Assembly (NCBI RefSeq): GCF_902497875.1
Contig: NZ_CABVHY010000001.1
Location: forward strand, 248,001-312,000
Length of the DNA stretch: 64,000 nt
Source of the DNA: Pseudomonas fluorescens
GTDB lineage: Bacteria; Pseudomonadota; Gammaproteobacteria; Pseudomonadales; Pseudomonadaceae
Direction: 5' to 3'
A model generated the notes under the pieces. The model did not search any database, was not told where the DNA came from, and saw only the letters and a list, made by a program, of their open reading frames with translations. A program made the position numbers and the translations under genes. Each line of letters begins with the position of its first letter. Position 1 is the stretch's first letter. Below, one piece after another: positions 35,413 through 45,057 of this stretch.

Positions 35413-37793
35413 GCGAAGCTAATGAGTACCCTGGAAAATCGGGTCAGGGTGTTGGCGCCCGAGTCCGGCGCAAGGAAGATGAACGGCACCTGCACGGTCG
35501 GGGCAAGTTTGTTGCCGACTACCACATGCCAGGGCTTCAAGAAGTTGCCTTTCTACGCAGCCCTCTGGCCCATGCCCTGATCACCTCGATAGACGTGCCG
35601 CCAGCCTTGAAGGGTCGGGCATTCGTGCGCGCTGACATGAACAGTGCCAGCGACATCGTGGCCGACTCGACGCTCCCCACGTATCAACCCTCTGTCCAGC
35701 CGCCCCTGGCCAGTGGCAAGGTGCGTTTCGTCGGTGAGCCGGTGGTGATGACCTGCGCGGCGACCCGTGCCGAGGCCGAAGATCTGGTCGAGCAGGTGAT
35801 GGTCGATTACGAAGACCTGCCGGTGTATGCCGACGCTGCCAGCAGCGTCGCCGCTACAGGTGACTTCATCCATGACAACTGGCGCGACAACCGTTTCGTC
35901 ACCTTGAATGCCGACAAGGAATTCACTGAGCGTGCGGCGGCGGCCAGCGTGACGGTCACGCGTCGAATGAAGCTGGCACGTCAATGCATGGTGCCGATGG
36001 AAGGCAAAGCAGTTCTGGCTTACTGGGATCACAGCCTGGACCAACTGGTGGTCGTCACCGCCACCCAGGTGCCGCACATGATTCGCACCATCCTGGCCCA
36101 GTGTCTGAAGCTGGATCAGGGGCAGGTGCGGGTCATCTCGCCGGATGTCGGCGGTGCCTTTGGCTACAAATGCGTGCTGCAGCAGGAAGAGCTCTGCATC
36201 GCCTGGCTGGCCATGACTTACAAGCAGCCGTTCCGTTTTATCGAAGATCGCCGGGAGCACCTCACGGCGGGGGCCAATAGTCGCGAGCATGAATATGTCA
36301 TGACCGCTCATGCGGATGCTCAGGGGCGGGTGTTGGCGCTCGATGCCAAAATCGTCATCGATGGCGGTGCCTATTCGGTCTGGCCGTTCACCATCGGTCT
36401 GGAGCCGGGCCAGGCGGTTGGCAATTTGCCAGGGCCCTATGCTTTTCAGGGTTACCGCTGTGTCACCGAATGCGTGGCAACCAACAAACCAGGCTTTGTC
36501 CCTTACCGCGGGGTGGCTCGCACCGGTGTCTGCTTCGCCATGGAGCTGACCATGGATGCGCTGGCTCGAGCCGTCGGGCGCGATCCTCTGGATGTACGCC
36601 TGGACAACCTGGTTCGTCCTGAGCAAATGCCCTTCATTAACGTCGCCAACAAGCATCTCGATAGCGGTGACTATCCGGCCAGCCTGCGCAAGGCTGCCGA
36701 GCTGATCGGTGCGTCGGCGATTCGTGAGCGCCAGCGTCTGGGTGAAGCGGACGGTCGCCGCATCGGTCTTGGCTACGCGACCTATACCGAGCAGTCAGCC
36801 CACGGTACTTCGGTGTTCGCGACCTGGGGTACTCCGGTCATACCCGGTCACGAGCAGGCGACTGTGCGTATGACGCCGGACGGCGGTCTTGAAGTGCGGG
36901 TTGGCGTGCATTCCCACGGTCAGGGCATGGAAACGAGCTTCGCCCAGGTGGCCCACGAGGTGCTGGGGATCGATATTGCCAGGATCAAGGTGCTGCATGG
37001 CGATACGGGTCAGACACCATTCTCTACCGGTACCTATGCGTCGCGGTCGATGGTCATGGCGGGCGGAGCAATCGCCCGCGCCTGCCGCGAGTTGTTGCCG
37101 CGCTTGACCCATATCGGCGCCTTTTTGCTGGGTGTTCCCGATTCAGAGGTCAAGTTGCAAGGCGGCAGGGTGGTGTGTGATCAAGCCTCGGTGTCGCTGG
37201 ATGACGTGGGTGCGGCCTGGTACATCAGGCCTCATACGCTACCGGCTGACGTCAACCCAGCCGGGCTGGAAGTCACCACGGGATTCAAGCCAGCCGTTGA
37301 TACCGGAGCCTTTTCCTACGCTACCCATGCGGTACTGGTTGCGGTCGACACCGAGAGTGGTGAGATCGAGATCCTTGACTACGTGGTGGTCGAGGATTGC
37401 GGCACGATGATCAACCCGATGTTGGTCGAGGGGCAGACCTATGGCGGGATCGCCCAGGGTATCGGCACTGCCATGTACGAAGAAACGCCCTATGACGTCA
37501 ACGGTCAGCCATTGGCTTCGACCCTGGCGGATTACATTTTGCCCGGCCCGACCGAAGTGCCGAACTTGCGGATTCACCACATGGAGACGCCATCGCCCCA
37601 TACCGAATTTGGTGCCAAAGGCATGGGGGAGGGCGGTGCCATCGCCCCGCCCGCAGCCATCTTCAATGCGGTCAATGATGCCCTTGCGGATCTTGGCGTT
37701 GAGGTCGCCGAAACCCCATTGACTCCGCGTCGGCTGCTACAGGCGCTGGCCAACGCCCGGGCAGAAAACAACAAGCAGGAGGTGGCCGCATGA
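35409..37793 (+). CDS. picA1: Picolinate dehydrogenase, molybdopterin-binding large subunit
   Basis: A 794-residue xanthine-dehydrogenase-family large subunit. The N-terminal domain (VGARVRRKEDERHLHGRG) is followed by the Mo-pterin domains with SPDVGGAFGYK, VPYRGVARTG and HSHGQGMETSFAQVAHEVLG, and the catalytic Glu741 in GAKGMGEGGAIAPP. PicA hydroxylates picolinate at C6 using water and feeds electrons to the Fe-S subunit. It overlaps both the upstream small ORF and picA2 by 4 bases. Family membership is certain; the substrate follows from the neighbouring pic genes. Confidence 0.88.
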   Translation: MSEANEYPGKSGQGVGARVRRKEDERHLHGRGKFVADYHMPGLQEVAFLRSPLAHALITSIDVPPALKGRAFVRADMNSASDIVADSTLPTYQPSVQPPLASGKVRFVGEPVVMTCAATRAEAEDLVEQVMVDYEDLPVYADAASSVAATGDFIHDNWRDNRFVTLNADKEFTERAAAASVTVTRRMKLARQCMVPMEGKAVLAYWDHSLDQLVVVTATQVPHMIRTILAQCLKLDQGQVRVISPDVGGAFGYKCVLQQEELCIAWLAMTYKQPFRFIEDRREHLTAGANSREHEYVMTAHADAQGRVLALDAKIVIDGGAYSVWPFTIGLEPGQAVGNLPGPYAFQGYRCVTECVATNKPGFVPYRGVARTGVCFAMELTMDALARAVGRDPLDVRLDNLVRPEQMPFINVANKHLDSGDYPASLRKAAELIGASAIRERQRLGEADGRRIGLGYATYTEQSAHGTSVFATWGTPVIPGHEQATVRMTPDGGLEVRVGVHSHGQGMETSFAQVAHEVLGIDIARIKVLHGDTGQTPFSTGTYASRSMVMAGGAIARACRELLPRLTHIGAFLLGVPDSEVKLQGGRVVCDQASVSLDDVGAAWYIRPHTLPADVNPAGLEVTTGFKPAVDTGAFSYATHAVLVAVDTESGEIEILDYVVVEDCGTMINPMLVEGQTYGGIAQGIGTAMYEETPYDVNGQPLASTLADYILPGPTEVPNLRIHHMETPSPHTEFGAKGMGEGGAIAPPAAIFNAVNDALADLGVEVAETPLTPRRLLQALANARAENNKQEVAA

Positions 37794-38632
37794 AAGCAGT
37801 TGCGTTCGACTATCTACGCCCCGCGACCCTGTCGGCCGGGCTGGAAGCACTGGCCGATCAGTCCGCCGGTATCGTCAAGGTCATGGGCGGCAGTCAGTCG
37901 CTGGGCCCCATGCTCAACCTGCGGCTGGCGCGTCCGAACAAGGTGGTGGATGTCAGCGGGTTCACCGAGATGCAACAGGTGAACGAGGACGGAGAGTGGC
38001 TGCTGGTCGGCGGCGCAATTACCCACTCGCAGATTGAAGATGGCGTGTTCGCCGCACTGCGTGGAACCTTGCTCGCCGAAGTCGCTCCACAAATCGCCTA
38101 CAGGGCTATTCGCAACCGCGGAACGATCGGTGGCAGCCTGGCCCATGCGGACCCGGCGGCTGACTGGGTGTTGGTGGCTTTCACCCTGGGCGCCGAAGTG
38201 GAATTGCGCAGTGTTCGAGGAAAACGTCGATTGAGCATGGCCGAGTTCATGCTCGGTGCTTATACCACTGTGCTGGCAGAAGATGAGCTGATTACCGGGC
38301 TGCGCATTCCACGTCTGGGGCCACGTGCAGCCTGGGGCTATCACAAGCTTTGCCGAAAAACCGGTGAGTTCGCCGAAGCCAGTTGCTCGGCGGTGTTCGA
38401 CCCGGATCGTGGCCTGGCCAGGATCGTTCTCGGCGCGCTTGATGGCCCACCTTTATTGCTTGGGGAGTTATCGGTAGCGGTCGCCCGTCTGGGGGCGGCA
38501 GCACTTGAACCTGCCGCGCTGGTAAAAGCGGTGGCAAGCGTGACACCCGGTAAGGACGCAGTAGACCGACAACAAAGCCTCACCGCCCTGCGCCGGTGTC
38601 TCGATTCGATATTCAAGGAACCTCGGGTATGA
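37790..38632 (+). CDS. picA2: Picolinate dehydrogenase, FAD-binding medium subunit
   Basis: A 280-residue CoxM/FAD-binding subunit with the flavin loops VMGGSQSLGPMLNLRLARP and the TIGGSLAHADPAADW motif. It takes electrons from the Fe-S subunit and passes them on to an acceptor. Four-base overlaps on both sides mark tight operon coupling. Confidence 0.88.
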   Translation: MKAVAFDYLRPATLSAGLEALADQSAGIVKVMGGSQSLGPMLNLRLARPNKVVDVSGFTEMQQVNEDGEWLLVGGAITHSQIEDGVFAALRGTLLAEVAPQIAYRAIRNRGTIGGSLAHADPAADWVLVAFTLGAEVELRSVRGKRRLSMAEFMLGAYTTVLAEDELITGLRIPRLGPRAAWGYHKLCRKTGEFAEASCSAVFDPDRGLARIVLGALDGPPLLLGELSVAVARLGAAALEPAALVKAVASVTPGKDAVDRQQSLTALRRCLDSIFKEPRV

Positions 38633-39825
38633 CTTCTGTACGTATCAACGTCAACGGTAATCTGCTCGAGCGTGAGGTTGCGCCGAGAATGCACTTGGGC
38701 GACTTCGTTCGCGAGGAAGGTCGATTTACCGGCACTCACCTGGGCTGCGAGCATGGCGTGTGTGGTGCCTGCACCGTGTTGCTTGACGGCCAGCCGGTAC
38801 GTTCGTGCACGACGTTCGCGGTGGCCTGTGAAGGCCGGCAGGTGACGACTGTCGAGGGCTTTGAGCAAGACCCGGTGATGGCGCTCCTGCGTGAGGCTTT
38901 CTCTGAGCACCATGCCTTGCAATGTGGTTATTGCACACCGGGTATGTTGACCACTGCGCGAGACATCGTGCTGCGCTTGCCTGAGGCCGATGAGCATCAA
39001 ATTCGTGTCGAGCTGTCAGGCAACATCTGTCGTTGTACGGGCTACATGGGCATCGTCGCGGCTATTCGCAGTGTCCTTGTGCAGCTACGTGAACAGCCGG
39101 ATCCAGTGATTGAATCCGCACGTGCACAGGCCCTGGCGGGTCATGGCGTTGCGATGCCAGCCAGTGGTGGGTCCTTTGCTTCTTTTACCGCAGAGCACAG
39201 CGCGCAGACACCGGCTGTCGAGCCTTCCGCCAGCCCTGCGCCAGAACCCTCGAGCGAGCGTGCGCCTGCTGGAATCAAGGGCGGAACCCGGATGGATGGG
39301 CGCTTCAGTGTGGCTTATCCGCCAACGCAGGTCTGGGCTTTCATGGCCGATCTGGAAGCCGTTGCCGGCTGCCTTCCCGGTGCCAATCTCGAAGAAAACG
39401 ACGGCGAGCGAGTCAAGGGCTTTATTGCCATCAAGTTTGGTCCGATGGCTGCCAAGTTCGCGGGTGCGGCACGCTTGACGCGTAATGAAGAACAGCGTTC
39501 TGGCATGCTCAAGGGCGGTGGTCAAGACACCATCAGTCAATCGCGTGCCAATGGCGAGATCACCTACCGGGTGTTGTCCGATAACGCTGGGGCCACGCTC
39601 GTCGAAGTGGAAATGCTCTACTCGCTGCAAGGGCCGTTGGCGCAATTCTCGCGCTCTGGCCTGGTGAAGGACTTCGTGGCCCGGATGATTCTCGACTTCG
39701 GTCGCAATGTGGAACGGCGGATGGATCCCAATGCGAAACCGTCGACGCAACCGGCCAAATTGAATGTCTTTGCCCTGGGGATGAGCATCATCTGGAATCG
39801 CATCAAAGGCTGGTTCGGCCGATGA
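38629..39825 (+). CDS. picA3: Picolinate dehydrogenase 2Fe-2S subunit fused to a CoxG-like domain
   Basis: The 398-residue product is more than twice the usual length. Residues 1-160 are a normal two-cluster Fe-S subunit: Cys40, 45, 48 and 60 form the plant-type cluster and Cys99, 102, 134 and 136 (CGYC, CRC) the second. A Pro/Ala/Ser-rich linker of about 50 residues leads to a CoxG/SRPBCC domain from about residue 220 (MDGRFSVAYPPTQVWAFM, LPGANLEEND), and the C-terminus LGMSIIWNRIKGWFGR looks like an amphipathic helix. CoxG proteins work with CO dehydrogenase at the membrane. The fusion suggests that this enzyme is held at, or delivers electrons to, the membrane quinone pool; that part is inference. 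Confidence 0.86.
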   Translation: MTSVRINVNGNLLEREVAPRMHLGDFVREEGRFTGTHLGCEHGVCGACTVLLDGQPVRSCTTFAVACEGRQVTTVEGFEQDPVMALLREAFSEHHALQCGYCTPGMLTTARDIVLRLPEADEHQIRVELSGNICRCTGYMGIVAAIRSVLVQLREQPDPVIESARAQALAGHGVAMPASGGSFASFTAEHSAQTPAVEPSASPAPEPSSERAPAGIKGGTRMDGRFSVAYPPTQVWAFMADLEAVAGCLPGANLEENDGERVKGFIAIKFGPMAAKFAGAARLTRNEEQRSGMLKGGGQDTISQSRANGEITYRVLSDNAGATLVEVEMLYSLQGPLAQFSRSGLVKDFVARMILDFGRNVERRMDPNAKPSTQPAKLNVFALGMSIIWNRIKGWFGR

Positions 39826-39926
39826 ACAATGCGACCCCTGCTGCGGTTTCGCAGGCCGGTAACCCGGGTTTTGCCCCTGAAACGTGGGGCCGATCCCTTG
39901 AAGACGATGGCGCGGAAATCAACTGA
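39822..39926 (+). CDS. Small 34-residue ORF coupled to picA3
   Basis: An ATG overlapping the picA3 stop (ATGA) opens a 34-codon frame that ends 21 bases before the next gene. The peptide is acidic near its end (SLEDDGAEIN) and shows no known domain. Either it is a small protein of the operon or a remnant left by a deletion between picA3 and the XdhC-type gene. Confidence 0.35.
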   Translation: MNNATPAAVSQAGNPGFAPETWGRSLEDDGAEIN

Positions 39927-39947
39927 ACATGACTTGGGAGAGTGACC

Positions 39948-41141
39948 ATGTCTGATTTGTACTCCTTGCTCGATGCATTGGACCAAGCCGACAGTGCAAA
40001 GACCGACGCTGTTCTGGCCACGGTCGTCAAGGTCGAGGGCTCGGCCTATCGGCGTCCTGGCGCGAGGATGCTGATTCCACTCTATGGCTCGACCGTCGGA
40101 ACCATCAGTGGCGGTTGCCTGGAACAGGAATTGGCCAAAAAGGCCTGGTGGTTAACCGAGTCCGGTGAGGCAGTGGTTCGTCGTTACAGCACGGCGGCCC
40201 AGGAAGAGGAGGACGCCGATGATGAGGACGCGGCGCTGACCTTTGGCCTGGGCTGCAACGGTACCGTGCATGTACTCCTGGAGCGCCATGCAACCGGCAA
40301 GAAGAGTCTGTTGCTCGATGTACTGCAACGGGTAAAGGCCAGCGGTCAACCGGCAGCCCTGGCGACCGTCATCGCGGCGGGGCGAAAATCCCGGGTGCGA
40401 ATCGGCGCCCGGATGGGCCTGACCTCCTCCATGAACCCGTGCGAGGGGATGTACTGCCAGGCACTTGAACACACCCTGCGTGGCGATTTGCACAGTACCC
40501 TTGAGCGTAAGAAGTCTTCGCTGATGATTTACCAAAGCGGTGCCGATGAAGTCGAGGTCTTTCTCGAATACATCGCGCCACAGCGCCAATTGGTGATCTT
40601 TGGCGCGGGTCATGACGCCCAGCCTTTGGTGCGGTTCGCCAGGGATCTGAACTGGCATGTAACGGTGGTGGACGGGCGTGCGCATTTTGCTCGCCCGGAG
40701 CGGTTCCCCGGAGCAAACCAGGTCCTTGTGGCGCCCATCGACGAGCCTTTTAACTTATCCGGCGCTGTCGACGGTGCCGCGGTGGTGGTCATGACCCACA
40801 GCTATCGACAGGATCGGCATTGGCTGCAAAACGTTTTGCACTGTTCACCCGCTTATGTCGGGCAGTTGGGGCCTCGAGAACGAACAGAACGATTGCTCGA
40901 TGAGATGGGCGCATTGGCCTGTTCGCCAGAAGTCCTGCCCAGGCTTCACTATCCGATAGGGTTGGACCTGGGGGGCGATACCCCGGCGAGCGTGGCCTTG
41001 GCCATTGTTGGCGAAATCACGGCCTACCTCAATAAACGCGGTGGCGGGATGCTGAAGTACCGCAAAACCACCATTCACCAAGCGTGTGAGGCGACCCACT
41101 CTCCAGTGGTGGGCGGCCTGCAGGAGAAAATGGAGGCGTAG
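39948..41141 (+). CDS. XdhC/CoxI-family Mo-cofactor insertion protein
   Basis: A 397-residue XdhC/CoxI protein: the N-terminal domain has VKVEGSAYRRPGARMLI and TISGGCLEQE, and the C-terminal Rossmann domain LVIFGAGHDAQPLVRFA. These proteins bind and sulfurate the molybdenum cofactor and load it into xanthine dehydrogenase-type enzymes. GGAG precedes the ATG. It is the last gene of the picA operon, so it is most likely the dedicated maturation factor of PicA. Confidence 0.87.
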   Translation: MSDLYSLLDALDQADSAKTDAVLATVVKVEGSAYRRPGARMLIPLYGSTVGTISGGCLEQELAKKAWWLTESGEAVVRRYSTAAQEEEDADDEDAALTFGLGCNGTVHVLLERHATGKKSLLLDVLQRVKASGQPAALATVIAAGRKSRVRIGARMGLTSSMNPCEGMYCQALEHTLRGDLHSTLERKKSSLMIYQSGADEVEVFLEYIAPQRQLVIFGAGHDAQPLVRFARDLNWHVTVVDGRAHFARPERFPGANQVLVAPIDEPFNLSGAVDGAAVVVMTHSYRQDRHWLQNVLHCSPAYVGQLGPRERTERLLDEMGALACSPEVLPRLHYPIGLDLGGDTPASVALAIVGEITAYLNKRGGGMLKYRKTTIHQACEATHSPVVGGLQEKMEA

Positions 41142-41208
41142 CGGCTACTTCCTCCAGCACATCGCCAGTCAGCTAAGCGAACACGTACTCGATGCAATGA
41201 AAATCTTA

Positions 41209-41367
41209 TGTGGGAGCGGGCTTGCTCCCACACTGGATCGCAGCCGTACACAAATGCTGTGTTTGCTGAAGATCTAATGTGGGAGCGTGGCTTGCCCGCG
41301 ATGGCGGCAGATCAGGCGACACCGAATGGAGGTGACGAACAGTATGTTCAAGACAATTGCTCCCACA
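41209..41367. repeat. REP elements of Pseudomonas type
   Basis: A REP palindrome at 41209-41232 has arms TGTGGGAGC/GCTCCCACA. A second arm TGTGGGAGC at about 41279 pairs with GCTCCCACA at 41359-41367. They fill most of the 316-base gap between convergent genes; no gene is seen there. Confidence 0.85.
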
Positions 41368-41457
41368 TTCGACCTGTGAAACTTTGAAAACTTTATCGCC
41401 TTAACTGACTGGCATTGGGGCAAGCCCCCCTCGCCACACAGGCCACCGCAGTGAGGC

Positions 41458-43347
41458 TTAGATCCGGAAACTGCCAACCAATTGCTTCAGGCGCGCGGCC
41501 TGTTGCTCAAGGTCTGAACAGGCACGCAAGGTCGACTGAAGGTTTTCCACGCCTTCCTGATTCAGTGTGTTGATTTCGGTGATGTCCATGTTGATCGAGT
41601 CGACCACGGCGGTTTGCTCTTCGGTGGCGGTGGCCACCGACTGGTTCATGCCGTCGATTTCGCCGATGCGCAGGGTCACGCTGCTCAGGCGCTGGCCGGC
41701 GAGGTTGGCAATCTCCACGCTGTCCTGGCTGTGACGCTGGCTTTCACCCATGGTGCTGACCGATTCGCGGGCGCCCACTTGCAGCTCCTCGATCATGGTC
41801 TGCACTTGTTGCGCCGACTCCTGGGTCCGGTGCGCCAGGTTGCGCACTTCATCGGCCACCACCGCGAAACCTCGACCGGCCTCGCCGGCGCGGGCCGCTT
41901 CGATGGCCGCGTTGAGGGCCAGCAGGTTGGTCTGCTGGGAGATGCTGGTGATCACTTCGAGAATCTTCCCGATGTTCACGGTCTTGCTGTTGAGCGATTC
42001 GATGTGGGTACTGGAGACGCTGAGCAGGCTCGAGAGTTGGTTCATCGACGCGATACTGCGATCCACCACCTGCTGACCGTCCTCGGCGAGGTGGCGGGCA
42101 TCGCTGGCCTGGTGCGAAGCGTGCGCTGCGTTGCGGGCAATTTCCTGGGTGGCAGCGCCCAGCTGATTGATCGCGGCCGCAACGCTGCTGGTCCGGCTCG
42201 ATTGTTCGTCGCTGTTGAGCATCGATGAGTTCGACGCACTGACCACGCGCAGTGCGACTTCGTTGACGTGCTCGGTGGCCGACGACACTTCGCGGATCGA
42301 GCCGTGAATACGTTCGACGAAACGGTTGAAGGCATTGCCGAGAATGCCGAACTCGTCCTGGCTCTGGATGCTCAGGCGACGGGTCAGGTCACCTTCGCCA
42401 TCAGCGATGTCCTGCATGGCGCGGGTCATCACGTGCAACGGCTGGATCAGAAAACGAATCAGCATGCCGAGCAAGGCGATGATGATCACCACCGCAATGA
42501 GGGTGGCAATGATCGCCGAGGCGCGGAAGTCGTTGAGCATCGAGAACGCCTGGTCCTTGTCCACGGACAGGCCGATGTACCAGTTGACCGACGGCAGCCC
42601 CTTGATGTGGGTGAAGGTGATGATGCGCGTCATACCGTCGACTTCGACTTCACTGAAGTCGCCGCTGATCCGCGGGGTGTTTTGCGGATACGCCTCGCTC
42701 AGTGACTTCATCACCAGTGATTTGTCCGGGTGCACCAGGATCTTGCCGTCGGCATTGACCAGGAAGGCATAGCCCATGCCGCCGAAGTTCAGCGCGTTGA
42801 GGTTGTCAATCAGGGTTTGCAGGCTCAGGGCGCCGCCGGCCACGCCAACGCTTTGCCCGGCTTTTTTCGACGCGCTGGCAATGGTGATAACCGTCTGGTG
42901 TGTCGCTGCTTCGACATAGGGTTCAGTCAGGGTGCTGCTGGCGTTGTTTTCAGCGCTCTTGTACCAGGGGCGAGCGCGTGGGTCGAAGTCGTCAGGCATT
43001 TTCGCGTCAGGGCGGATAATGAAACTGCCGCTGGCGTCGCCCAGGAATGAAGACAAGAAGGTGGAGCTCAAGGCTTTTTGCTCGAGCAACCTGGCTGCGT
43101 TGGATTGTTCGGAGTTGAGGGCGATGTTCTGGGCGAGGTTTTCGATCAGCAGAATGCGTCCGGTCAACCAGATTTGAATGTTGTTGGCGGCAACGTTGCC
43201 CGTCTCATGCAGGTAATTGTCCAGGTTCTGGCGGATCGCATTGCGCTGAAAGTAGTCGTTGTACAGCGTGAACGAGGCAAGGGCGGCAATGACGATGAGG
43301 GCGGCGGCAAGCAGGATTTTATGGCTGAAGCGCAAATTTTTGTTCAT
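41458..43347 (-). CDS. Methyl-accepting chemotaxis protein with dCache sensor
   Basis: A 629-residue chemoreceptor: N-terminal membrane helix, a periplasmic dCache_1 domain with [26 protein letters not shown] (a ligand-binding signature region), a second helix around residue 285, a HAMP domain and a cytoplasmic signalling domain with the hairpin tip [26 protein letters not shown]. The ATG at 43347 gives a normal N-terminus. Its place inside the pic island, before the porin gene, makes attraction to picolinate or a related compound likely, but amino acid sensing is the commonest role of this domain. Confidence 0.88.
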   Translation of the reverse strand: MNKNLRFSHKILLAAALIVIAALASFTLYNDYFQRNAIRQNLDNYLHETGNVAANNIQIWLTGRILLIENLAQNIALNSEQSNAARLLEQKALSSTFLSSFLGDASGSFIIRPDAKMPDDFDPRARPWYKSAENNASSTLTEPYVEAATHQTVITIASASKKAGQSVGVAGGALSLQTLIDNLNALNFGGMGYAFLVNADGKILVHPDKSLVMKSLSEAYPQNTPRISGDFSEVEVDGMTRIITFTHIKGLPSVNWYIGLSVDKDQAFSMLNDFRASAIIATLIAVVIIIALLGMLIRFLIQPLHVMTRAMQDIADGEGDLTRRLSIQSQDEFGILGNAFNRFVERIHGSIREVSSATEHVNEVALRVVSASNSSMLNSDEQSSRTSSVAAAINQLGAATQEIARNAAHASHQASDARHLAEDGQQVVDRSIASMNQLSSLLSVSSTHIESLNSKTVNIGKILEVITSISQQTNLLALNAAIEAARAGEAGRGFAVVADEVRNLAHRTQESAQQVQTMIEELQVGARESVSTMGESQRHSQDSVEIANLAGQRLSSVTLRIGEIDGMNQSVATATEEQTAVVDSINMDITEINTLNQEGVENLQSTLRACSDLEQQAARLKQLVGSFRI

Positions 43348-43397
43348 GGCTTGTGGGTCCGCTAAGGTCTTGTAAAACACGGATGTAGCTGTCAGCA

Positions 43398-43427
43398 ACG
43401 CGCCTCATCCGTGATGAGGAGGCGCGT
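43398..43427. terminator. Hairpin after the porin gene
   Basis: Stem ACGCGCC/GGCGCGT extended by TCATC/GATGA with a small bulge, just past the minus-strand porin stop codon. Confidence 0.6.
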
Positions 43428-43436
43428 CACAGTTTC

Positions 43437-44702
43437 TTAGAACAGGGCCAGGGTGTAATTGAGGATCAGGCGATTCTCATTGACGTCGGAGCGGTAGTTG
43501 GAGCGCGCGGTGGCATTGCGAGCCAGGATCCCGAGGTTTTTCAGAGGGCCGCTCTGGATGACATAGCCAATGTCCAGATCGCGCTCCCACTCTTGGCCTT
43601 CAAAGCCGCCGACAGTCGTTACGTTGTCACCCTTGACGTAACGCACCATGGTGGTCAGGCCCGGAATACCCAGCGCGGCGAAGTTGTAATCGTAGCGCGC
43701 CTGCATGGAGCGCTCGTCGATGGAGTCGAACGCGTAGGTCATCACCTCGTTGCTCAGAGGGCTGACGTTGGCGAATACCCGGGCGAAGCCTTGATCACCG
43801 AACATGGCCTGATAACCCAGTGAGACGGTGTGCCCACCGTACTTGGCCGATAGAAGAGAGTGGAGTGCCTGGTTGTCCACTTCGCCTATCAGTTTCTTGC
43901 CGTCAGCGCTGGAGTCGTAGTAACCGATGCTGGCGCCTAGCGTCCAGTCACCCAAAGGCTGGCTGTGCTTGAGGCTAAAGAAACGCTGGTTGTAGAGGTC
44001 TTCCAGTTGGGCGTACCAGGCGCCAGCACTGGTGCGCTTATCATTGAATGCATAATCGGCACCTGCGTAGTTGAAGTGGTCAGCGCTGGCTTGGCGTTTC
44101 ACGACGGAACCGACCATGGCCTGCATTTTTTCGTCGCCTGCCTCATCGCGCAAACTGGTGGAATGCAGTTGACCGGCCTGTAACGTCAGCCCGTCGATCT
44201 CATTGGAGACTAGGCTGGCGCCTTGATAGGAGGGCGGGAGCAGGCGGGTATCGCTGAAGGTCAGCACGGGAAGGTTGGGTTGCAGTTCACCGATCTTCAA
44301 CTCGCTGTTCGACAACTTAGCCTTAAATGCCAGGCCCAGGCGGCTGTATTCGTCGGCGGCCTTGCCATCGCCGTGCACTGGCAGTAAGCCGGTTTTGACG
44401 CGATCCGGGCTACTGTCCAGCTTGAGACCCAGCAGGCCAATGGCGTCCACGCCGAAACCCACGACACCCGGGGTATAACCGGATTTGACGTTGAGGATAA
44501 AGCCTTGGCCCCACTCCTGGGCTTTGGACTGTTGGTTGGGGCCAACGATGTCAGAGAAATCTCGGCTGAAGTAGTAATTACGAGCCTGCAGTGTCGCGCT
44601 GGAGCCCTCGATGAAACCCCCGGCAGCCAGTGCCGAGAGCGGCGTCTGGAGTATGGCGATGCCCAGGAGCAGAGGGGGTGTTTTTTGGACGCGGTTCTTC
44701 AT
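43437..44702 (-). CDS. OprD-family outer-membrane porin
   Basis: A 421-residue porin. A signal peptide ([10 protein letters not shown], hydrophobic core, cleavage after LAA) precedes the OprD-type start [21 protein letters not shown] and many amphipathic strands; it ends with the typical aromatic terminus LNYTLALF, the signal for outer-membrane assembly. OprD/Occ channels of this size admit aromatic acids and amino acids. Within the pic island, passage of picolinate is the simplest reading. Confidence 0.87.
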   Translation of the reverse strand: MKNRVQKTPPLLLGIAILQTPLSALAAGGFIEGSSATLQARNYYFSRDFSDIVGPNQQSKAQEWGQGFILNVKSGYTPGVVGFGVDAIGLLGLKLDSSPDRVKTGLLPVHGDGKAADEYSRLGLAFKAKLSNSELKIGELQPNLPVLTFSDTRLLPPSYQGASLVSNEIDGLTLQAGQLHSTSLRDEAGDEKMQAMVGSVVKRQASADHFNYAGADYAFNDKRTSAGAWYAQLEDLYNQRFFSLKHSQPLGDWTLGASIGYYDSSADGKKLIGEVDNQALHSLLSAKYGGHTVSLGYQAMFGDQGFARVFANVSPLSNEVMTYAFDSIDERSMQARYDYNFAALGIPGLTTMVRYVKGDNVTTVGGFEGQEWERDLDIGYVIQSGPLKNLGILARNATARSNYRSDVNENRLILNYTLALF

Positions 44703-44985
44703 GGGAGTTTCTTCTTATTAGATAGTGTTCTTGGTGTTCAGGTGTTTTTCGTATAGCGCCCGAATCCGCTTCAACATGTCCGCTGCCAATGAAGATCGTC
44801 CAGACTCTGGAGACAACACGCCGTGCAGAAGACCGCCGGTCTTTGCCATCATGAGGACGATCGGCAGTGTCGCAATGATTGGGGGGAGATGAAGCCGACT
44901 GCTATTGGTGGCGAGGTGTTCTTGAGCCGCTTTTTTCAGCAGCAAGCTCAAGGGGTGGACGCAGTCCTCACTACGGGTTGCCACC

Positions 44986-45024
44986 AGGCAGTGATCGATC
45001 CAGAGAGGCTATCGATCACTGCCT
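44986..45024. terminator. Hairpin after the MFS transporter gene
   Basis: Perfect 14-bp stem with left arm AGGCAGTGATCGAT and an 11-base loop, 34 bases past the minus-strand MFS stop. The rest of 44703-45057 holds only an 88-codon minus frame without a recognisable family. Confidence 0.7.
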
Positions 45025-45057
45025 GATGGTCGCTTTACAGGCGATCCAGGCCGCGTT

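Noticed and set aside
44718..44984. An 88-codon minus-strand frame between the porin and MFS genes
   Set aside because: No family resemblance, mixed composition and no clear ribosome site; kept as unexplained sequence.
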